Counted from the first letter of the stretch, positions 8,412 to 18,082 are shown. The stretch is 35,176 nucleotides of DNA from Candidatus Taylorbacteria bacterium RIFCSPLOWO2_01_FULL_45_34b (GCA_001822675.1 MHRY01000032.1:1-35176), one strand, 5' to 3'. Numbers and translations are program-made. Notes: generated by a model not told the origin, from the letters alone.

Positions 8412-9300
8412 AAAGGACAATTTAAATAAACTATTCCTTTAATCTTTATACATAAAGGACAGTATAAAACTATAAAAATAAGTAAATGGTAGGAAAAGAG
8501 ACAAAAGACATTATGTCCTTTAGAAAAGGACAAGTCGGAGAGATGCTCGCCCTGGGTAATTTTTTTGAAGAAGACCCTACTTTAATATATAGTTTTAGGA
8601 AATGTGAAAAAATTTCATCAGCAATATATTTAGTTACAAATTTATTACCAGAGAATGATCCCATACGTCAGTCCTTAAGAGATTTGTCTCTTAAGATTAT
8701 ATCTGTATTTTTGGATATTAAAAAAAATACCCCACGGGAGTTTCTTGTTGGGCATTTCGTGTCTCTTATCGTCGAAATTCGTTCACTTCTAACGATTGCT
8801 TACACAGGGGGGCTTTTTTCAGAGATGAACTTTTCTATTTTGAGAAGAGAGTTAACTACTATTGCCCAAATATTTGAAAAGGTCGCCCTATCGGGAGGGA
8901 ATGGATCAAAGAGATATGAGCTGACCCCAGAAAATCTAGCTGTACCCATGGAGACCGCTCCTGCAAGAAAAAAAGAAATTCGAAAAGAGGAAGATGCCCA
9001 TAAAGGACATGTTGCAAAGGACAATGAGGCAGATAAAGATAAGGACAGACACACCGGTAATATAAAGGACAGTCGGAAGAACATCATACTGAACTTGCTA
9101 AAAAGCGGCAGTAAGCTCACAGTGAAGGATTTCTCCAAAATCATTACTGGTTGCAGTGAAAAGACAATTCAACGGGAGTTACTTTCCTTGGTTTCTCTTA
9201 ATGTCCTTAAGAAAGATGGAGAAAAACGCTGGAGTCGTTATTTTCTAATATTAGAAAATCAGGCTTAATTAAGGTTAACGAAACATTGGTAATGTCCTTT
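8412..9300. promoter_or_regulatory. Cluster of ten AAAGGACA-type octamers around and inside one gene
   Basis: Exact AAAGGACA occurs at 8412, 8454, 8525, 9002, 9016 and 9064, and exact TGTCCTTT at 8514 and 9293; one-mismatch copies are at 9040 and 9202. The pair 8514/8525 forms a perfect inverted repeat with a 3-nt spacer. Two copies lie in the promoter region (8454-8461 directly precedes TATAAA). In the coding part the octamer is read in different frames (aaa-gga-cat versus aag-gac), which argues for conservation as DNA. Confidence 0.75.
8486..9268 (+). CDS. Probable winged-helix DNA-binding regulator with AAAGGACA repeats
   Basis: The 260-aa product has an alpha-helical N-terminal domain (about residues 1-145) resembling a four-helix bundle, a charged linker (about 165-195: KGHVAKDNEADKDKDRHTGN), and a C-terminal DeoR-type helix-turn-helix (about 196-250: ILNLLKSGSKLTVKDFSKII, CSEKTIQRELLSLV, then a beta wing SRYFLIL). 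This suggests a sequence-specific DNA-binding protein, perhaps self-regulating through the octamers in its promoter and coding region. An in-frame ATG at 8513, within the perfect inverted repeat, is an alternative start. Upstream TATAAA at 8463-8468 is a candidate -10. Confidence 0.65.
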   Translation: MVGKETKDIMSFRKGQVGEMLALGNFFEEDPTLIYSFRKCEKISSAIYLVTNLLPENDPIRQSLRDLSLKIISVFLDIKKNTPREFLVGHFVSLIVEIRSLLTIAYTGGLFSEMNFSILRRELTTIAQIFEKVALSGGNGSKRYELTPENLAVPMETAPARKKEIRKEEDAHKGHVAKDNEADKDKDRHTGNIKDSRKNIILNLLKSGSKLTVKDFSKIITGCSEKTIQRELLSLVSLNVLKKDGEKRWSRYFLILENQA

Positions 9301-10233
9301 AGAAGGAATTTTATCTTGGCTTTTGACGATCTGCCACGTTTGGTATACAGAAGCCTCTTTAACTCGGTCTGAAACTCACATTTTGTGTTTTTGTTGATAA
9401 ATTAGGAGTAAAAATGGGGTACTGTTGTCTAGATACAGCCAAGTTACAAGCTTAATTGACTTTTTATGGACGCTATGCGAGTATGGCCACGGGGGTAATT
9501 TTTATAGAGGAATCAAAGAATTAGAAAAGGTAAATTTCCTTTGCTGGACAATGGTTTTTATGAGAGTTATCCACACGTTTTCTTTTACAGAGTATTTCGT
9601 TATGGTCTATAATGACCTTGTTGGTAGTGCTTTCGGAGCATTTTTCTTTGTTGTGCTACCTACAAAAACAAACTTATTCTGAATCGCTGTTTAGCGTTAC
9701 CGTTGTCTGTAAAAGAAAAAGCCCTTTGAAAATTAAATATCGGTTTGTATTTTTTATCACCGGATTTTTTCTGCCTCGTTATTAAGTTTGAAATCATGTA
9801 TGTTTATACATTAATGTAGAACAGAAATGATTCCATTTTTGTTAAGATTCTTCTGGAAAGAAAAAGTGGAGGTGTACGTCTTCTGTATTTGGTTGTTGGT
9901 AGCAATGAATAGTGATAAAAATTAAAAGTATAGAATCAAAAATTTTCTGTTTATCTTTTTCCTAACTTTGTCCGCCGCGCAGAACTTCGGATCAAATTTT
10001 ATCAGCTAATCCCGTTATCTTTGTGTCGATTAAAATAAAGTGGCGGGAATAGTGGTATTCATAATCGAGAAAGTAAAACTTTCAGATTATATGATTAATA
10101 ACCGTGAGCGAATTATTTTTACGTCGTGTAAATTAATTTGCTCATACAAATAATTTTTGTCTCGTCATTATTAAAAATGATTATTAATTAATTTTAAGCG
10201 AAGCAAAAATTATTAAAAAATTAGAAATTAGTT
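9269..10233. other. Long AT-rich gene-free stretch before the S-layer-like gene
   Basis: No convincing gene is seen in these 965 bases. A TTG-initiated 85-aa frame (9425-9682) has poor composition and no ribosome site. The last 100 bases are very AT-rich; AATAATTTTTG (about 10150) can pair with CAAAAATTATT (about 10205) across a 45-nt loop just before the start codon, so a structured 5' leader is possible. Confidence 0.5.
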
Positions 10234-13200
10234 ATGAGTATTTCAAAAAAATCTAAGACAATACGAGTTGTCGCAGGTTTGTTGGGATTCGCGATGGCGT
10301 TTAGCCTTTCGTTCGGAGTAGTTACTCCAAGTGCATCGGCCGCCACCATTGAAGAGCTTACCGCTCAAATCAACAGCTTGCTTTCAACTATTGCTTCATT
10401 GCAAGCCCAACTTAGCGGAATGCAAGGAGGTTCATCCTCTGTCGGAGCGTACGTTTTTGCTGCCAACCTTACCGTTGGAAGCAAAGGCCAAGATGTTATG
10501 AACCTTCAAAAGGTTTTGAACATGAGCGCTGACACACAAGTTGCCTCGGGCGGATCCGCTGGTTCACCGGGAAATGAAACTTCATTCTTCGGTCCAGCCA
10601 CCAAGGCCGCTGTGATTAAATTCCAAATAAAAAATGGAATTTCTCCAGTCGCTGGATATGTTGGCCCAATCACCAGAGCTAAACTAAATAGCATGGGTGG
10701 CACAGTTGTTGTTCCTCCAGGGGTAACTCCTCCTCCAGCCCCAGCCGGTACTGGTCTCACTGTGTCTTCACCGACCCAGCCAGCGGGATCGCTCGCACCG
10801 CAAAGCGCGGCACGGGTTCCATTCACTAAAATTACCGTGACTGCTGGAAGCGATGGCGATGTCATCTTAAACAGTGTTACGGTTCAACGCGGTGGTTTGG
10901 CCCAAGACGCGGTCTTTGGCGGTATCGTCCTCTTGAACGAAAATGGTCTTCAACTTGGTATTGCAAAGACGCTTAATTCCAATCACCAAGCAGTGATCGG
11001 CGAGGCCGTCACGATTCCTCGCGGCACTTCCAAGACCTTTACGGTTGCTGGCAACATGGCCGCATCGCTCTCGGCTTACGCTGGCCAGGTAGCAAACATT
11101 TCAGTTGTTGGAGTCAATACTGCGGCAGTGGTTTCCGGTTCGCTTCCGATTGTCGGCGCGTCGCATACCATCAACTCTTCGCTCTCTATCGGTTCAGTTA
11201 CGACCGAAAGAGCATCACTTCAACCGACTACGGCTGTGAACAAGGAAGTTGGAACTACTGGTTTCACCTTCTCTCAATTCAAAGTAACAGCTGGTTCAGT
11301 AGAAAATGTTCGCGTTCATTCAGTTCGTTGGAATCAGGCTTCTTCAGCTGGCTCCGCCGATCTTGCGAATGTCGTGACAGTTGTTAGCGGTGTTGAGTAT
11401 CCGACGACCATTTCGGCCGACGGCAAATACTACAGCACTGTTTTCCCAGGAGGGCTTCTTATTGAGAAAGGACTCTTTAAGGAAATTTCCATCAAAGCCG
11501 ACGTGGCAGGTGGTTCAGGCCGCACCATTAACTTTGGTGTTGAGAAAACGACCGACCTCTATATTATCGGCGAGACCTATGGTTATGGTATAACTCCGCC
11601 TTCAACTGGCACTGGTTTCACTTCTGGCACCATCTGGTATCCAGCGCAAACCATTACCGTTGCCAACGGTTCTATTACTGTAGAGAAAGCTCTAGCCGTT
11701 CCAGCCCAAAACATCGCTCCGAACCTTGGGAATCAAGTGCTCGGTGGCTACACGGTTGAGATCAAGGGTGAGCCGATTACCGTGGCATCTCATGTATTCT
11801 CATTCGCTACGACTGGCACCAAAACTGCTGGCTCTAGCGCTCAAATCACGCAAGTAACGATTGTTGATGAAAATGGTTCAGTGATAGCCGGTCCGGTTGA
11901 CGAGGTTGATACCACCGGAGATGTTACCTTCACCGACACCGTTCTCTATCCAATCGGTAAAAAGACATATACATTCAAAGGTAAAGTTGGTCCGGGTTTC
12001 GGCGCCGATGGCACAGTTATTCTTTCCACCACTCCGTCAACAAACTGGACGACTGTTACCGGCCAAGTGACCGGCAAAACCATCACTCCGAGTTCGGCGG
12101 CGGTTACCATGAGCACCATCACGGTTAAGAGCGCAGCTCTTACCATTAGCGTCTCTTCCAACCCGGCGGCTCAAACCATCGTCGCTGGCGCGCAAGATTT
12201 CATCTTCGCTAACGTTCTCCTGGACGCGACTGCTTCCGGCGAGGATATGACGATGAGTTCCGTTCCGCTTGATTACGAACTCGTGACTGGTTCAACCGAC
12301 CTTACTTCCTGCAACCTATTCAACGGTTCCACCCAACTTACTTCTGGCACAAACACTGTCAATCCTTCGGGAGACGACAATAGTTTGAACTTCACGCTTG
12401 ATTCGACTCTGACCATTCCAAAGGGCACAGTTACAACTCTTACGGTCAAGTGTAATATCCCATCTTCAATCACTTCCGGCGCGCATTCATTCGGTTACAA
12501 CAGCGCTTCCACTCCGACCATAACCGGCAAGACTTCTGGTCAATCGGTTACACCAACGGAGAATACTGGCGCGGGTCAGACAATTACAGAAACGACTGGC
12601 GGAACGATTGCTGTAGCTCTTGATTCATCCAGTCCGTCTTACAGCATTGCCGCGGCTGGCACGGCTGGAAATGTCGCTTCAGTTCTTCGCTTTACTACGA
12701 CCAACGAAGCGATTAAGTTGACCGAAGTGGCGTTGGTACTTACTCAAGTTGCTGGTAATGCTTCCAGCTCTCCGGACGATGTTACCAAAGTTACTCTTTG
12801 GGACGGCGTGACGAAAGTTGGCGAGAGCATTTTCACCGGTGGAAGCTACTACGCTTCAACCACGATCGGTTCTTGCGCGGGCTGCTCTGACTTTATTGTG
12901 CCGAAAGATGCCGACAAAGTTATGACTGTCAAAGTTGATCTTGGTGAGCAGGGCATTTCGCAAGTTGGTACTCCAGGCGCCTTTATTAGGGTTGACTGGG
13001 ACGGTGGCAACAACGGCGCGCCGAATAACATAGGAGGCGTTAAGGGTGTTGGCCAATCAAGCGGTACCACTATCTCCGCTAACGGCACTGACACCGCTTC
13101 CTCTGGTTTCCGAGTCTTCAAGTCTTACCCAACAGTGGAAATTGTTCCGCTTTCAGATACGAAGCTCGTAGCCGGCAGGAGAGACCTCTTCAAGTTTAAG

Positions 13201-13803
13201 GTTACAGCGTCAACTAAAGGCGATGTCGGTATTCACCGATTGTCATTCACGATCGCGACCTCATCCGCCACCCAGCAAATTGACATGATTGACGCTCTTA
13301 ACGTCTATGGCTTTACCGATTCGGCTTACTCGACTCCGGTTTCTGGAGTGCAGACAGACGGAGCCCTCGGCTACGTTAACAAGGATCTCACTCTGGCTTG
13401 GGCAAGCGCGTCTTCAATTCTCCGAATTCACGCGGAAACCACAGGCAACGCTTCTACGACCCTTGTGATTCCCGCCGGCACCACCCGATACTTCACGCTT
13501 AGAGGTGATGTAACGCTTGCAGGTACGACCTACAGCGTGTCCTCTGCCCTCCAAGGTGACCAGAAGTTTGAATCAGGTGTTAGCCCGATTCCCCACAATG
13601 TTGCCGGCGCATCCACGTCTTACCTCTCGTCAACAACCTACTTCTTGACGGTAAGTAATGTGGCCAGCGACTTTATCTGGAGACCTTATTCAACGACTAC
13701 AACCAACTCTGCCGCAACACTTGACTACGATGACTTCGCGAACGGTTACGGCGTGCCAGGGTTGCCGTCAACGAATACTAACAGTCAGATTCTTAGCAAC
13801 TAA
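10234..13803 (+). CDS. Large exported peptidoglycan-binding, Ig-repeat protein (S-layer candidate)
   Basis: The 1189-aa product begins with a Sec signal peptide (basic KKSKTIR, hydrophobic GLLGFAMAFSLSFGVV, cleavage near SASAA, about residue 36). A short coiled coil follows (EELTAQINSLLSTIASLQAQ), then a peptidoglycan-binding PGBD_1-type domain (about 78-152: LTVGSKGQDVMNLQKVL, FFGPATKAAVIKFQ, GYVGPITRAKLN), a Pro-rich hinge, and then about 1000 residues of Thr/Ser/Val-rich beta repeats with recurring lines such as FTKITVTAGSDGDV and FTVAGN. It is richer in GC and more uniform in codon use than its neighbours, as expected for a highly expressed gene. I infer a main cell-surface protein held by the peptidoglycan-binding domain. 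A strong terminator follows. Confidence 0.85.
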   Translation: MSISKKSKTIRVVAGLLGFAMAFSLSFGVVTPSASAATIEELTAQINSLLSTIASLQAQLSGMQGGSSSVGAYVFAANLTVGSKGQDVMNLQKVLNMSADTQVASGGSAGSPGNETSFFGPATKAAVIKFQIKNGISPVAGYVGPITRAKLNSMGGTVVVPPGVTPPPAPAGTGLTVSSPTQPAGSLAPQSAARVPFTKITVTAGSDGDVILNSVTVQRGGLAQDAVFGGIVLLNENGLQLGIAKTLNSNHQAVIGEAVTIPRGTSKTFTVAGNMAASLSAYAGQVANISVVGVNTAAVVSGSLPIVGASHTINSSLSIGSVTTERASLQPTTAVNKEVGTTGFTFSQFKVTAGSVENVRVHSVRWNQASSAGSADLANVVTVVSGVEYPTTISADGKYYSTVFPGGLLIEKGLFKEISIKADVAGGSGRTINFGVEKTTDLYIIGETYGYGITPPSTGTGFTSGTIWYPAQTITVANGSITVEKALAVPAQNIAPNLGNQVLGGYTVEIKGEPITVASHVFSFATTGTKTAGSSAQITQVTIVDENGSVIAGPVDEVDTTGDVTFTDTVLYPIGKKTYTFKGKVGPGFGADGTVILSTTPSTNWTTVTGQVTGKTITPSSAAVTMSTITVKSAALTISVSSNPAAQTIVAGAQDFIFANVLLDATASGEDMTMSSVPLDYELVTGSTDLTSCNLFNGSTQLTSGTNTVNPSGDDNSLNFTLDSTLTIPKGTVTTLTVKCNIPSSITSGAHSFGYNSASTPTITGKTSGQSVTPTENTGAGQTITETTGGTIAVALDSSSPSYSIAAAGTAGNVASVLRFTTTNEAIKLTEVALVLTQVAGNASSSPDDVTKVTLWDGVTKVGESIFTGGSYYASTTIGSCAGCSDFIVPKDADKVMTVKVDLGEQGISQVGTPGAFIRVDWDGGNNGAPNNIGGVKGVGQSSGTTISANGTDTASSGFRVFKSYPTVEIVPLSDTKLVAGRRDLFKFKVTASTKGDVGIHRLSFTIATSSATQQIDMIDALNVYGFTDSAYSTPVSGVQTDGALGYVNKDLTLAWASASSILRIHAETTGNASTTLVIPAGTTRYFTLRGDVTLAGTTYSVSSALQGDQKFESGVSPIPHNVAGASTSYLSSTTYFLTVSNVASDFIWRPYSTTTTNSAATLDYDDFANGYGVPGLPSTNTNSQILSN

Positions 13804-13855
13804 TTAACCACTTGTGCTCCGACGCTCTGTTTTAAGGCAGAGATCGGAGGGTTAG

Positions 13856-13889
13856 AAACAACCCCGCCTTTACGGCGGGGTTGTTTTTT
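13856..13889 (+). terminator. Strong intrinsic terminator after the S-layer-like gene
   Basis: AAACAACCCCGCC pairs with GGCGGGGTTGTTT around tttac, ending in six T. The T-rich tail is also the -35 of the next promoter. Confidence 0.9.
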
Positions 13890-13909
13890 ATTAGTTGGTC
13901 GGGTAAAAT
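13881..13909 (+). promoter_or_regulatory. Candidate promoter overlapping the terminator
   Basis: TTGTTT (13881-13886), 17 nt, TAAAAT (13904-13909), then ATG at 13920. The start codon would be at about +3 to +5 of the message. Confidence 0.5.
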
Positions 13910-13919
13910 TGCTTTTGCT

Positions 13920-14708
13920 ATGGGGAAAAATAAAAAAATGGTTTTTGTCGGTATCGTTCTTGCGATTTTATTACTAGCTGGTTACGGCTTTTTTTTCAAA
14001 AAACAATCGTCACGCCTTGTCGCGCCGATAACCGCGACCTCTACTCCCGCTATCAGCCCGCTTAATGTCCAAGGCGAAGGAGATTTTACCGTGGAGAGAG
14101 TGCCTCTTGAGGAAGAAATCAAAGCTCCTGATTTGAGTCGCCCGATTGTTTTTTCAGATGGAGTTCCAGCAGAATTTAGACGAATAATGACCGAAAGAAT
14201 TGAAAAAGATTCAATAGAGTTACGAAAGACACCTGACAATTTCGATGCGTGGCTTGATTTGGCAATACAGCGAAAGACGATAGATGATTACAAAGGCGCG
14301 GCGGAAATTTGGGAATATGTTTTGGAATTTCAGCCGAATAATTCTGTGGTACTCGGCAATTTAGGGGAGCTTCATCACTTGTATCTCAAGGATTATCCAA
14401 AGTCGGAAAGTTACTACAAGGCCGCTATTTCTTTAGACCCAAGCCGTGTCACTCTCTATCGCGCTCTTCATGAACTCTATAAATATTCATACAAACAAAA
14501 CACCAGCGCGGCGGCGGATATTTTGAAAGAAGGTCTTGTTAAAAACCCCGATAACACCGACCTGCTTATTCTGCTCGGCGCTTATTATCGAGACAATGGT
14601 GACAAACAATCGGCTCGAGTTTATTTTGAGCAGGCATTGTCTATTGCCAAAAAGAATCAAAATCAAGTTTTGGTGGATGCGCTGGAGAGAGATATAAGCA
14701 AGTTATAA
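13920..14708 (+). CDS. Membrane-anchored TPR protein
   Basis: The 262-aa product has an N-terminal membrane anchor (about residues 5-25, KKMVFVGIVLAILLLAGYGF), a linker and at least four TPR-like helical pairs (from about residue 100: NFDAWLDLAIQRK, AAEIWEYVLEFQPNN, SYYKAAISLDPSRVTLYRAL, AADILKEGLVKNPDNTDLLI, SARVYFEQALSIAKKN). TPR arrays bind proteins; the location here is probably extracytoplasmic. The frame opens upstream at a TTG (13881) within the terminator, but the ATG at 13920 gives a proper membrane-protein start. It lies 21 nt upstream of the O-antigen ligase-like gene, also with TPRs, so the two may act together. Confidence 0.8.
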   Translation: MGKNKKMVFVGIVLAILLLAGYGFFFKKQSSRLVAPITATSTPAISPLNVQGEGDFTVERVPLEEEIKAPDLSRPIVFSDGVPAEFRRIMTERIEKDSIELRKTPDNFDAWLDLAIQRKTIDDYKGAAEIWEYVLEFQPNNSVVLGNLGELHHLYLKDYPKSESYYKAAISLDPSRVTLYRALHELYKYSYKQNTSAAADILKEGLVKNPDNTDLLILLGAYYRDNGDKQSARVYFEQALSIAKKNQNQVLVDALERDISKL

Positions 14709-14729
14709 AATTCATGATATAGTACTTTC

Positions 14730-17099
14730 GTGACGCTTCAAAAGGTTTTGCACAAAATAGCCCTCTTTGGCGTTATGGCCGTCCCGCTTATACCGCTTGT
14801 TTGGAGCAACGAACTCTTTTTCCCGTTTATCAGCGCGCGCGGGTTTTTTTTCAGGATTGTTGTTGAAACAGTTTTTGCCGCTTGGGTTATATTAGCCTTG
14901 AAAGACAATCATTTTCGTCCTAAAGGCAGTCTAGTATTATGGACGCTTGTTATTTTTACAGGGGTGATTTTCCTGGCTGATATTTTTGGCATTTCGCCTT
15001 ACAAGAGCTTATGGTCAAATTTCGAGCGGATGGAGGGTTTCATAACGTTAGCTCACCTCTTTCTGTACTTTCTGGTTTCTGGCGCGGTCTTAAAAGAGGT
15101 TGATTGGGGGCGATTCTTTCGAATTTCCATCGGTGTGAGTTTTTTTGTGTCGTTATACGCCATTTTACAACTTTTTCATGAACTTTCTATAAATCAGGGG
15201 TCTGTTAGAGTTGACGGCACGTTAGGCAACGCTCTTTATCTTGCCGCCTACCTCCTTCTTCATATTTTTCTGATTTTGTTTTTGGTTTTTGGACGGCGTT
15301 TCAAAGATGGTAGAGGTTTGTTTTTATCAGCTGGGACTGGGCTTGTTTTTTTTGGAGCATTTTACCTTTACAAATTAACTGGAGAAAATTTCAACCTCCA
15401 CCTGGAAGGCGGTCTTTTGGCTTTGGTAGTCGGTCTTTTACTTATCGGACTTGCATATTTGTACAAACAAAAGAGTTGGCTTTTAGCCGAGAGAATTGAA
15501 AGGTATTTTCTTTTTGGTTTGGTTATTCTTGAAACGGTGATTTTGTTTTATACCGCGACCCGCGGCGCGGCACTCGGACTTATCGGTGGCGCGGTTGTGG
15601 CATCGGGTTTCATGATCATGTCTTCCCTCAAAAATGGCGACAGGGTTGCCAAAAGGGTGTCAGTTGCCGTGTTGGCTCTAGTTGGACTTTTGCTGGCCTT
15701 GTTTTTTGTTTTTAAAGATACTCCAGCAATTCGTAATAACCCTGTATTCGGCCGTTTGGCTTCGATCTCGATTCAAAATGAAGATGCGCAAGCTCGATTT
15801 GTGGTCTGGAACATAGCTCTCAAAGGTTTTAAAGATCGATCAGTGCTTGGTTTCGGACAGGACAATTTCAATTACGTTTTCAACACACATTACGATCCAA
15901 ACCTTTACAAAAGGGAACCATGGTTTGATCGCGCTCACAATACGTATCTAGACTGGCTTGTCGCGGGCGGAGCGGCTGGTTTTCTAGCGTACCTCGCTGT
16001 TGTTTTTGCTTTGCTCCTGTCTATTTTCCGTTTGTCTCGAGGCGGCAAAAACGTCGCTTTGAATGACAAGGAAAAAGCTGTTTTGCTTGGTTTGTTTGCC
16101 GGTTATGCCATACATAATTTTTTCGCGTTTGATATTTTGCCGACGTATTTCGTGATTTTTTCTCTCATGGCATATCTTCATTTTAAGACCACAGAGCAAA
16201 CGTCCGCGCCTATTTTTTCTGGTAAGACTTTTCGTTTAAATAGCGGAGTGGTTAGTGGTGTTTTTGTCGCCCTTGTTTTTATTGTTTATTTTTTGAACGG
16301 ACGACCAATATTAGCGGGATTGAATTTAATCAACGCACTTCATTTGCAGCCGGAAGGTCCGGTTCGGAATTACGAATATTTTATTAAAGCATTAAGTTAT
16401 AAAAGTTTTGCCGATTCAGAAATTAGAGAACAATTAAGCGCGGCGGCGGTAAGTATGAAAAAAGTGGGAAATGTGCCTGACAACATCAGGAATGATTTTT
16501 TAGATCTCACTCTATCCGAATTCAAGAAACAAATCGATGAACGGCCGGCAGACGCGCGATACTATCTTATGCTCGCGGTATTTTTAGATGAATACAGCCA
16601 ATTCCCCGAAGCCTTGCCGTATCTTTTGAAAGCCGAAGAGTTGTCGCCGAATAAGCAGGAAATTATTATTGAAATAGGCACGAACTATCTCAACCAGCAA
16701 AAGTTTGAAGACGCGCTTTTGTATTTCAAAAAAGCTTTTGAGCTCGCACCAGACTTTGAAGATATCCGAATCATCTATGCCGTCGGAGCGATTTACGCTG
16801 ATAAAAATGATTTAGTCGAAGAATTGCTGATACCTAAATATGGCACCACACTTATTCCTGACCACAGAATTGCGCGAGCGTATTTTAACCGCGGCGAGCT
16901 TTCCAAAGTTATTGCTCTTTGGGAGCGGGCGATAAAAGATCGGCCGGATGATGGTAGCCGATATCTTTATTTGGCAGGCGCGTATCTTGAAGCCGGCAGG
17001 AAGACTGAGGCGATTGCCGCTATAAAAAAAGCCGCTGACGTGTCGCCGGAGCTCAAGACCCAAGTTGAATTTTATTTAAAGGAGTTGGGAGTCAAGTAA
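14730..17099 (+). CDS. O-antigen ligase/polymerase-like membrane protein with C-terminal TPRs
   Basis: The 789-aa product has about 12 membrane helices over residues 1-535, with the Wzy_C-type loop in which RFVVWNIALKGFKDRSVLGF, GQDNFNYVFN and the motif FDRAHNTYLDWLVAGG are typical. The C-terminal 250 residues are TPR repeats (ADARYYLMLAVFLDEYSQFP, EDALLYFKKAFELAPDFEDI, DDGSRYLYLAGAYLEAGRKT). Related proteins polymerise or ligate lipid-linked glycan, or glycosylate surface proteins. The start is GTG at 14730; a TATAGT (14718-14723) lies 6 nt upstream, suggesting a leaderless start. Substrate is unknown. Confidence 0.85.
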   Translation: MTLQKVLHKIALFGVMAVPLIPLVWSNELFFPFISARGFFFRIVVETVFAAWVILALKDNHFRPKGSLVLWTLVIFTGVIFLADIFGISPYKSLWSNFERMEGFITLAHLFLYFLVSGAVLKEVDWGRFFRISIGVSFFVSLYAILQLFHELSINQGSVRVDGTLGNALYLAAYLLLHIFLILFLVFGRRFKDGRGLFLSAGTGLVFFGAFYLYKLTGENFNLHLEGGLLALVVGLLLIGLAYLYKQKSWLLAERIERYFLFGLVILETVILFYTATRGAALGLIGGAVVASGFMIMSSLKNGDRVAKRVSVAVLALVGLLLALFFVFKDTPAIRNNPVFGRLASISIQNEDAQARFVVWNIALKGFKDRSVLGFGQDNFNYVFNTHYDPNLYKREPWFDRAHNTYLDWLVAGGAAGFLAYLAVVFALLLSIFRLSRGGKNVALNDKEKAVLLGLFAGYAIHNFFAFDILPTYFVIFSLMAYLHFKTTEQTSAPIFSGKTFRLNSGVVSGVFVALVFIVYFLNGRPILAGLNLINALHLQPEGPVRNYEYFIKALSYKSFADSEIREQLSAAAVSMKKVGNVPDNIRNDFLDLTLSEFKKQIDERPADARYYLMLAVFLDEYSQFPEALPYLLKAEELSPNKQEIIIEIGTNYLNQQKFEDALLYFKKAFELAPDFEDIRIIYAVGAIYADKNDLVEELLIPKYGTTLIPDHRIARAYFNRGELSKVIALWERAIKDRPDDGSRYLYLAGAYLEAGRKTEAIAAIKKAADVSPELKTQVEFYLKELGVK

Positions 17100-17103
17100 T
17101 TCC

Positions 17104-17259
17104 ATGTATTCTTTTTTTAATAAACATTTCTTTAAAGTTCTGCTCGGTTTTCTGTGGATTATGGCTTTTAGTTTCATCGTGCTCTTTGTCGTAGGGTATT
17201 ACGAATCTTCTTTAGAAGAAAACAGCCGTCCAGCTTCTTTGGGAGATGGAATAAAGTAG
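17104..17259 (+). CDS. 51-aa single-helix membrane peptide
   Basis: The frame from ATG 17104 to TAG 17257-17259 encodes a basic opening (MYSFFNKHFFKV), one strong membrane helix (about residues 12-34, LLGFLWIMAFSFIVLFVVGYY) and a short polar tail (ESSLEENSRPASLGDGIK). It begins 4 nt after the stop of the O-antigen ligase-like gene, so it is likely co-translated. Family not recognised; reality is supported by topology and position only. Confidence 0.5.
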   Translation: MYSFFNKHFFKVLLGFLWIMAFSFIVLFVVGYYESSLEENSRPASLGDGIK

Positions 17260-17330
17260 GTTTTGATTTTCGTTTTTTCTAAGAGAGGGTGTTTTTTGTA
17301 AAACTGTAGCAGTCCAACTCTTTATCCTTT

Positions 17331-17433
17331 GAGCGAGCATATGTTTTTGAAAGACCTTGGGAGCCTCGACTGGAGGCGGACAGAGAAAATGTCTAGCAGG
17401 AGATTTTCGTGTCTTTCAAAAACATATGCGAGC
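17331..17433. mobile_element. Short inverted-repeat (MITE-like) element upstream of rplJ promoter
   Basis: CATATGTTTTTGAAAGAC (17338-17355) is matched perfectly by its reverse complement at 17411-17428, with partly complementary GAGCGAG/GCGAGC flanks. The 55-nt interior has no ORF. It ends 7 nt before the rplJ -35. Confidence 0.6.
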
Positions 17434-17439
17434 GGCCAT

Positions 17440-17467
17440 TTGACAGAAAACTCTATTTTGCTATAGT
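17440..17467 (+). promoter_or_regulatory. Promoter of rplJ-rplL
   Basis: TTGACA (17440-17445), 16 nt, TATAGT (17462-17467). This is the best consensus promoter in the window and gives a leader of about 110 nt. Confidence 0.8.
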
Positions 17468-17473
17468 GTTTTC

Positions 17474-17584
17474 GTAGCCCAGAGAAGACAGGCCGTGCAT
17501 ACACGTAAGTCCTGCGGAGGGTCGAGTCGCTTTCGCGACTTCCGATGGGCCTATTGTATAGATAGGTTTTTTATTTTAGAAAAA
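17474..17584 (+). promoter_or_regulatory. Ribosomal protein L10 leader (candidate)
   Basis: The untranslated leader contains AGAAGACAGG, a short stem with GTGCATACAC, CTGCGGAGGG, and a hairpin GTCGC-ttt-GCGAC followed by TCCGATGGGCC. GAAGACAG and a closing GGCC pair recall the L10-leader family, where the L10-(L12)n complex binds its own mRNA and represses it. Structure was judged by eye only. Confidence 0.55.
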
Positions 17585-18073
17585 ATGCCCTTAACAAAGC
17601 AAAAAAAGAAAGAAATATTAGAGAATGTCAGCACGATCACCAAAGATTTTGGTTCGGTTGTCATGCTTTCATATAGCGGTTTGACGGTTGCGGAAGTAAG
17701 CGCTATGCGCCGAAAGATGAGGGAATCTGAGGTAGGGTATCGTGTTGCTAAAAAGTCCATCGTTAAAAAAGTCCTCGAAGGAGTGAATATCCCGGGCGAG
17801 GTCCCCGCACTTTCCGGGCAAGTGGCTTTTGCGTATGGCCAAGACCCTATTGCGCCGGCCAGGGAGGTCTTCGAAGCAGGAAAAAAATACGACGGCAAAA
17901 TTACTATTCTTGGGGGTATTTTCGAGAAGCATTATATTGATAAGGATTTCACAACGATGCTCGCGACTATTCCACCACTTCAAACTCTCTACGCGCAGTT
18001 TGTGAATCTCATCAACTCGCCGATTCAAGGGTTAGTACTTGCGCTTGATGCTGTTGCCAAGAAGAAATTATAA
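17585..18073 (+). CDS. rplJ: 50S ribosomal protein uL10
   Basis: uL10 forms the base of the ribosomal stalk and binds L12 dimers. The 162-aa product matches the family: [50 protein letters not shown], the hydrophobic block [18 protein letters not shown] and a C-terminal L12-binding helix ([20 protein letters not shown]). An in-frame upstream extension exists, but it lies in the structured leader, so the ATG at 17585 is chosen. It is followed by rplL after 152 nt. Confidence 0.95.
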   Translation: MPLTKQKKKEILENVSTITKDFGSVVMLSYSGLTVAEVSAMRRKMRESEVGYRVAKKSIVKKVLEGVNIPGEVPALSGQVAFAYGQDPIAPAREVFEAGKKYDGKITILGGIFEKHYIDKDFTTMLATIPPLQTLYAQFVNLINSPIQGLVLALDAVAKKKL

Positions 18074-18082
18074 GAATAATTA

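Noticed and set aside
9566-9574. TTATCCACA (DnaA-box consensus), also at 19770-19778
   Set aside because: Two scattered nine-mers without a cluster, a neighbouring dnaA gene or an unwinding element do not make an origin.
9425-9682. 85-aa open frame between the regulator and the S-layer-like gene
   Set aside because: It starts at TTG, has no ribosome site or promoter, and its aromatic-rich composition looks like translated AT-rich noncoding DNA.
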